This document shows, piece after piece, positions 60,528 through 64,000 of a stretch of 64,000 nucleotides of DNA; position 1 is the stretch's first letter; each line of letters opens with the position of its first letter. The stretch covers positions 33,356 through 97,355 of the forward strand of contig JBBPSI010000087.1 in assembly GCA_038093515.1 (NCBI GenBank), written 5' to 3'. The translations under genes and the position numbers were made by a program. Source of the DNA: Butyriboletus loyo (lineage: Eukaryota > Basidiomycota > Agaricomycetes > Boletales > Boletaceae). Below the pieces are notes generated by a model that searched no databases, was not told the DNA's origin, and was given only the letters and a program-made list of their open reading frames with translations.

Positions 60528-61908
60528 CTACCAGTTTGACAGTGAAGATCGGGTAATAGGTATGCTCTCCAGCTCGTGCTCGTACTCGACTTCTACCCTC
60601 GGTCCATCTGTGAGGCGGTTCAGTGCGATCAGGCAAGCAAACGAACGGTTGAAAGAACGCACTCCTTGATTTCTCCAATTTCTTCCGGGGAGGTGCTTTC
60701 GTTGGTGCCTGTGCTCTTCGCTTGCCTAACACGACCTTTGATTTTGAATGCGAGTGATCTTTTGCACTATCGTCATCTTCCTCATCCGAGCCTTCGCTAT
60801 CCTCCTCAGATAGTCCCTCGCCCTGTGGAACGTTCAGGGATGAAGACGGGTTAATACACAGTGATAGGACTCACCGCTATATCCTCCAGGTCGCTCAAGT
60901 CGCTCGACCCGGCTTCGTCCCCGCTTATATCACTGACAAACTCGCCTTCAAACTCCTCCTCCAACTCCTCCTCGTCTTCGTCCTCCCCGTCTGTCTCATC
61001 ATATACCATGCCCAAGTCCTCCTCCCCTACCGCTTCCTTTTCTTTCCCTCCTTTCTCTCGGTCTAATATAGCCTGCCATACATTCTCGTTCACGTTCAGC
61101 GGTGCATCACCATAAGCTTTTGATTTCAGTCGTTCGATAAGCTCCTTCTCGATCGACTTTTCAAGATGTGCAGCGGAGAGGGCTTTACGCTCGCGCGTTA
61201 CTTCTCTGCGATCGAGTTTCTTCTTCACTCCGACAAGCTTTGGCCTACGTCGATGCATCGTCAATGACAGTCCAAGATACCAAGGGCAAAAGAAGAAGGA
61301 AACGAACTCTTGCCGCAGCTTTATACGCCTCATTTTGATGAGGTATTGTGTGATCTTGGTCACACGTTGCTTGCATTTATGAATCGTGAAATTCGGCCAG
61401 TACACGAGTTCCTTGTCGATCTAAAGTGTCATCGGTGTTGTTTGGATTTCGATGGGCGTACTTGGACAACCAACGAGATGCTAGCTGCTCACCTGCTCGA
61501 GTGCTTTTGAGTAATTTTTGGAAAGCGGGATCTTCTCCCACATCTTGGCAGGTGTATGCGCGCGTTCGATCGTCTTGACGTAGAGATATAATGCGCCTAG
61601 AAATAGTACCACGACGCCAAATCGATACCGATGACACACGCAAGGCAGGACCAACAGCGGACTGCGTACCTTCGTGCTCACGCACAGTTGCGTACCGCGA
61701 GTTTGCGAGTGGACATGACTGTCTGCTGCAGAATCCAGTGACGTTGTACTCGTTGCGACAGAAATTCTGTGTGGCAGTCCTGGAAGGGGCGGTAGACGGT
61801 CAAGGTTTTGGGACATGGGTGGTTGTAGATCAGGAAGCGAACGGACTTTACTTTGTACGAGCAGAACTGGGTGTTAATCACGGACCATATCACGTCGTCG
61901 CTCTGCAT
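60528..61908 (-). CDS. MAK16: MAK16, 60S ribosome biogenesis factor
   Basis: Nucleolar factor needed for 66S pre-ribosome maturation. ATG 61908-61906 ([20 protein letters not shown]). The 62-nt intron 1 joins to [20 protein letters not shown], completing the Cys cluster with [12 protein letters not shown]. Then [70 protein letters not shown] and [21 protein letters not shown] strongly acidic stretch ([16 protein letters not shown]) follows, and a basic tail that ends [15 protein letters not shown] after the last intron; stop 60528-60530. About 330 residues in six or more exons. The eight-Cys/His iron- or zinc-binding core is intact. A broken copy of its 5' end lies upstream in inverted orientation. 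Confidence 0.93.
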
Positions 61909-61995
61909 GTTGGATGCTACGAGACTGCACTGGCCCTCTTTTCAGTTGTTCTGACTGGATGAGTCCCTCCCAAAATTGACGATGATATGAGCGAT

Positions 61996-62001
61996 CACGT
62001 G
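61996..62001. promoter_or_regulatory. CACGTG palindrome upstream of MAK16
   Basis: The sequence around it, ATCACGTGAC, lies 88 bp upstream of the MAK16 ATG. CACGTG sites are common before ribosome-biogenesis genes in some fungi; a role here is inferred. Confidence 0.35.
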
Positions 62002-62017
62002 ACCAAGTGCTACCCCG

Positions 62018-62241
62018 ATTTGATTCAATTCATGAATGGATCCTTTCACTGTTGCATTACATTTTCTCTGCGCGAGGTTCTGCTAAACCACGTCCAGACA
62101 GGAATGAGATTCCCGCCTTGCGTTGCACTTCCGTGCTGGTATACTAGGACCAACCGAATGGTTCATACCCTTGAGCGTCGTCGCCCACTGAATTATCGCT
62201 GTGGCAAAGCGAGAATCGAAGGACCGAATATCGCCTCGGTA
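62018..62241 (+). repeat. diverged direct repeat, copy A
   Basis: Pairs with copy B at 62712-62996 in the same orientation. The best block is about 75 bp around GGTTCTGCTAAACCA, with ACAGGAA and GAGATTC following, at roughly 80 percent identity by eye. Weaker similarity extends to the shared AATATCGC near each 3' end. Copy A directly precedes the broken MAK16 copy. Confidence 0.6.
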
Positions 62242-62254
62242 CATGATGCAAGAT

Positions 62255-62470
62255 GGCCAGCGAAATCTCGTAGCATGCAGACTCCAGAGCGACGACATGA
62301 TATCAATACCCGGTTCTGCTCGTACAAAAGAAGTCCGGTCGCTTTCTGATTTACAACCACCTGTGTCCCAAAGCCTTGATAGTTCCACCCGTTTCTTCAG
62401 AGTTACCACACTGAATTTCTGTCTCAACCAGTACAACGTCACTGGATTCTCCTCTCGCAAACTCGCGACG
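62255..62470 (+). pseudogene. inverted, decayed copy of the MAK16 5' end
   Basis: Aligns by eye with the reverse strand of 61690-61945: the last bases of the MAK16 upstream region (GGCCAG..TCTCGTAGCAT), exon 1, intron 1 and part of exon 2. Shared blocks include CAGAGCGACGAC, TTCTGCTCGTACAAA and AGTACAACGTCACTGGATTC. The copy has several small indels and lacks about 19 bp where exon 2 encodes the second Cys pair, so it cannot make the protein. The intron is retained, so it arose at DNA level, not through mRNA. It stands head-to-head with the real gene, about 350 bp away. Confidence 0.85.
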
Positions 62471-62711
62471 ACTTCCCTCGTCGGACGGGAGTCCGGTCAA
62501 ACTAACTATATGTTCGACTATTGGACGGTCTGCTCAGACTAGTGTCACCCGCTTCTCTCGTAGCCAACACACTGTCACCCGAGTCGCAGCACAATGATCT
62601 TTCAAGAACACGACTTTCCAGGGACACCTTGTTATACTTCAGCCCTGGCTGATAGACACTCTTTCATCCCCTCAAACGCTGGTTGTAGCGTATGTGGCAA
62701 CTACCAAGTTA

Positions 62712-62996
62712 CTTATTTAATTCATTCATTTACTACCACACCACAACGTATCCATCCATTCCATTACTCTTTTCTGTGCGGGGTTCTGCTAAACCAGGTC
62801 TACACAGGAACGAGATTCTTGCATCGCGCTGTACTTCGACGTTCGTATGTCATTTCATGCTCGGCCCTACTCTAGCGCCGTCGCCACCGAATTATTGATC
62901 TTACGTGCGGCAAGCTTTTGGGATATATAGAGCTCATCTTATTAAACCAAGAATCGAAGCACTCCACTCGTTCCTTCTCGAATATCGCTTTGGCAG
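62712..62996 (+). repeat. diverged direct repeat, copy B
   Basis: Partner of copy A (62018-62241). After the shared AATATCGC it leaves the similarity, so no second MAK16 copy follows. Confidence 0.55.
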
Positions 62997-63163
62997 TAAA
63001 CGCGCCTGCAACGACATCGAGTCTATCCGCCTTGGGTCGCGCACCGCTGCTTCACTTGCAACTCCTCCAAAGTTCCTTCGATAACGAATCCTAACCTTGC
63101 GGCCGCCCAAGGCGATGACGAAATGGAATAAAAAGATCATCGTCGCACACTGTCAATGGTATT

Positions 63164-63617
63164 TTACACAGAGACATCAGTCCCAGAAATATGGTATTCA
63201 AGCCGGGCACAGGTGCAATTCGAAATGTAATGATCATTGGTTTTGATTACGGTCCGGTTTGACGGCGTATGGCTGGGATCGGAACTATGGTGAATCTCCC
63301 ATACGCCATATCCAAGCACAGAGCAAGTCACCGACGTCCACAGCAACACGCGAGCATCAAGTGTGCGTTCCTTGAGTCTCACGAAGATCGCAAGGAATAT
63401 GAAGACCGTTCCAAGATGGTGTGTGATTGCACAGCACAGGAGAACCAGCGGCCAGTAACTGTAGGGCGTGAAGTTGGCTGGAGGACATTGTTAGCGATCG
63501 ACTTTGTGACACGCAGCAGATCTACTGACGGTTTCGCCGCAAGGCGGATAAGAAAGAGTCTGGTGGTATGAAGTTGTCGGGGTATGGACACCTCTCCCAA
63601 AGGACGCTCCTTGTCAT
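63164..63617 (-). pseudogene. GPI2: isolated 5' fragment of GPI2/PIG-C
   Basis: GPI2 is a membrane subunit of the GPI-N-acetylglucosaminyltransferase that starts GPI-anchor synthesis in the ER. From ATG 63617-63615 the first exon reads SVLWERCPYPDNFIPPDSFL and SALRRN. A 52-nt intron (63478-63529, donor GTCAGT, branch GCTAAC) joins in frame to NFTPYSYWPLVLLCC, THHLGTVFIFLAIFVRL and a second helix ending SVLGYGVWEI. This matches the N-terminal third of PIG-C very well. The frame then runs into unrelated sequence and stops at 63164. The later conserved part (the SPVLKTLT region and four more helices) is not found in the 1.1 kb downstream on this strand, so the gene appears truncated. Confidence 0.75.
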
Positions 63618-63787
63618 TTGGTGGTACTTGGCGTCTTGCAGTCCGTGTCACATCACGTGTCTCTCCCTCATCAAGTGCAGTTTTTTTTTTCGTGAGGCGG
63701 CGTCAGATATCTCGATCATCCCAGCATACAGGAAAAGCAACCACAAACCCTACAGTAACTCTACGCCCTCCCTATTCACAAGCCCAG

Positions 63788-64000
63788 ATGCATCACGTCC
63801 CCCACCCCCATGCCCACACTCGGCTACGTCACTCTCACTCGAACTTCACAGACGGTCTATACCAAGGCGAGGAAACACCCCAGGTAGCATCGGGCGCTGA
63901 CAATGCAATGATGGCGTATAGTTCCCAGACAAGTACCTAAGTACGGCTCCCATCATTTGCTCCCCATGGACGTTTTCGAAACCTGGTGCAAAAGGACGTT
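63788..64000 (+). CDS. possible 5' end of a gene leaving the window
   Basis: Two readings compete. Frame 1 starts at ATG 63788 and reads FTDGLYQGEETPQVASGADN; it could pass into an intron at GTACCT near 63932, otherwise it stops at 63940. Frame 2 (SLFTSPDASRPPPPCPHSAT) is open from 63568. With a 45-nt intron (63884-63928) it continues open to base 64000 (DKYLSTAPIICSPWTFSKPG). Neither shows a known domain. The gene, if real, is divergent from the GPI2 fragment. Confidence 0.3.

Overview
The window is nuclear DNA of a filamentous basidiomycete, most likely an agaricomycete. Evidence: small introns of about 45-60 nt with GT..AG ends and CTAAC/CTGAC-like branch sites, very tight gene spacing, many divergent gene pairs 120-250 bp apart, and gene models such as a trichodiene-synthase-like terpene synthase, multi-ZZ proteins and a DFN-type YANK kinase. 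No plasmid, virus, CRISPR array, rRNA or tRNA was recognised.

Layout. 0-10 kb: a basidiomycete-type unknown gene running off the left edge (-), ribosomal eL34 (+), a SLY41/TPT-type transporter (-), ribosomal eS4 (+), the cross-link repair nuclease SNM1/PSO2 (-). 10-24 kb: class III aminotransferase (+), a UFD4/TRIP12 HECT ubiquitin ligase (+), a PB1 plus multi-ZZ protein (+), splicing factor RDS3/PHF5A (-), a dual-specificity phosphatase (+). 24-32 kb: an unknown protein, Mediator MED4, an eIF4E class II protein, a TMEM14 protein, a METTL13/EEF1AKMT4-type methyltransferase, a terpene synthase. 32-42 kb is rich in mitochondrial and Fe-S functions: NDUFAF7 and MMS19 (divergent), ATP1 and mitochondrial bL21m (divergent). 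42-44 kb is gene-poor. 44-60 kb: PRP40, a DUF2408 protein, tropomyosin, MsrB, a damaged AT-hook/zinc-motif gene, an esterase, STK32/YANK kinase, guanylate kinase, FMP32/MCUR1-like protein, NUP53. 60-64 kb: MAK16, then a scrap yard holding an inverted broken copy of the MAK16 5' end, a diverged direct repeat and the isolated 5' part of GPI2/PIG-C.

Most genes are housekeeping and independent. Functional echoes between neighbours are the two divergent mitochondrial pairs, the ubiquitin ligase beside the PB1-ZZ protein, and two spliceosome genes (RDS3, PRP40). The parts that look least ordinary are the gene-fragment island at 61.9-63.6 kb, the AT-hook gene with an in-frame TGA at codon 7 (52.2 kb), the lone terpene synthase, and a GC-AG intron in the aminotransferase. 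Exon joins were made by hand from reading frame, splice signals and protein-family similarity; no alignment or transcript data were available.
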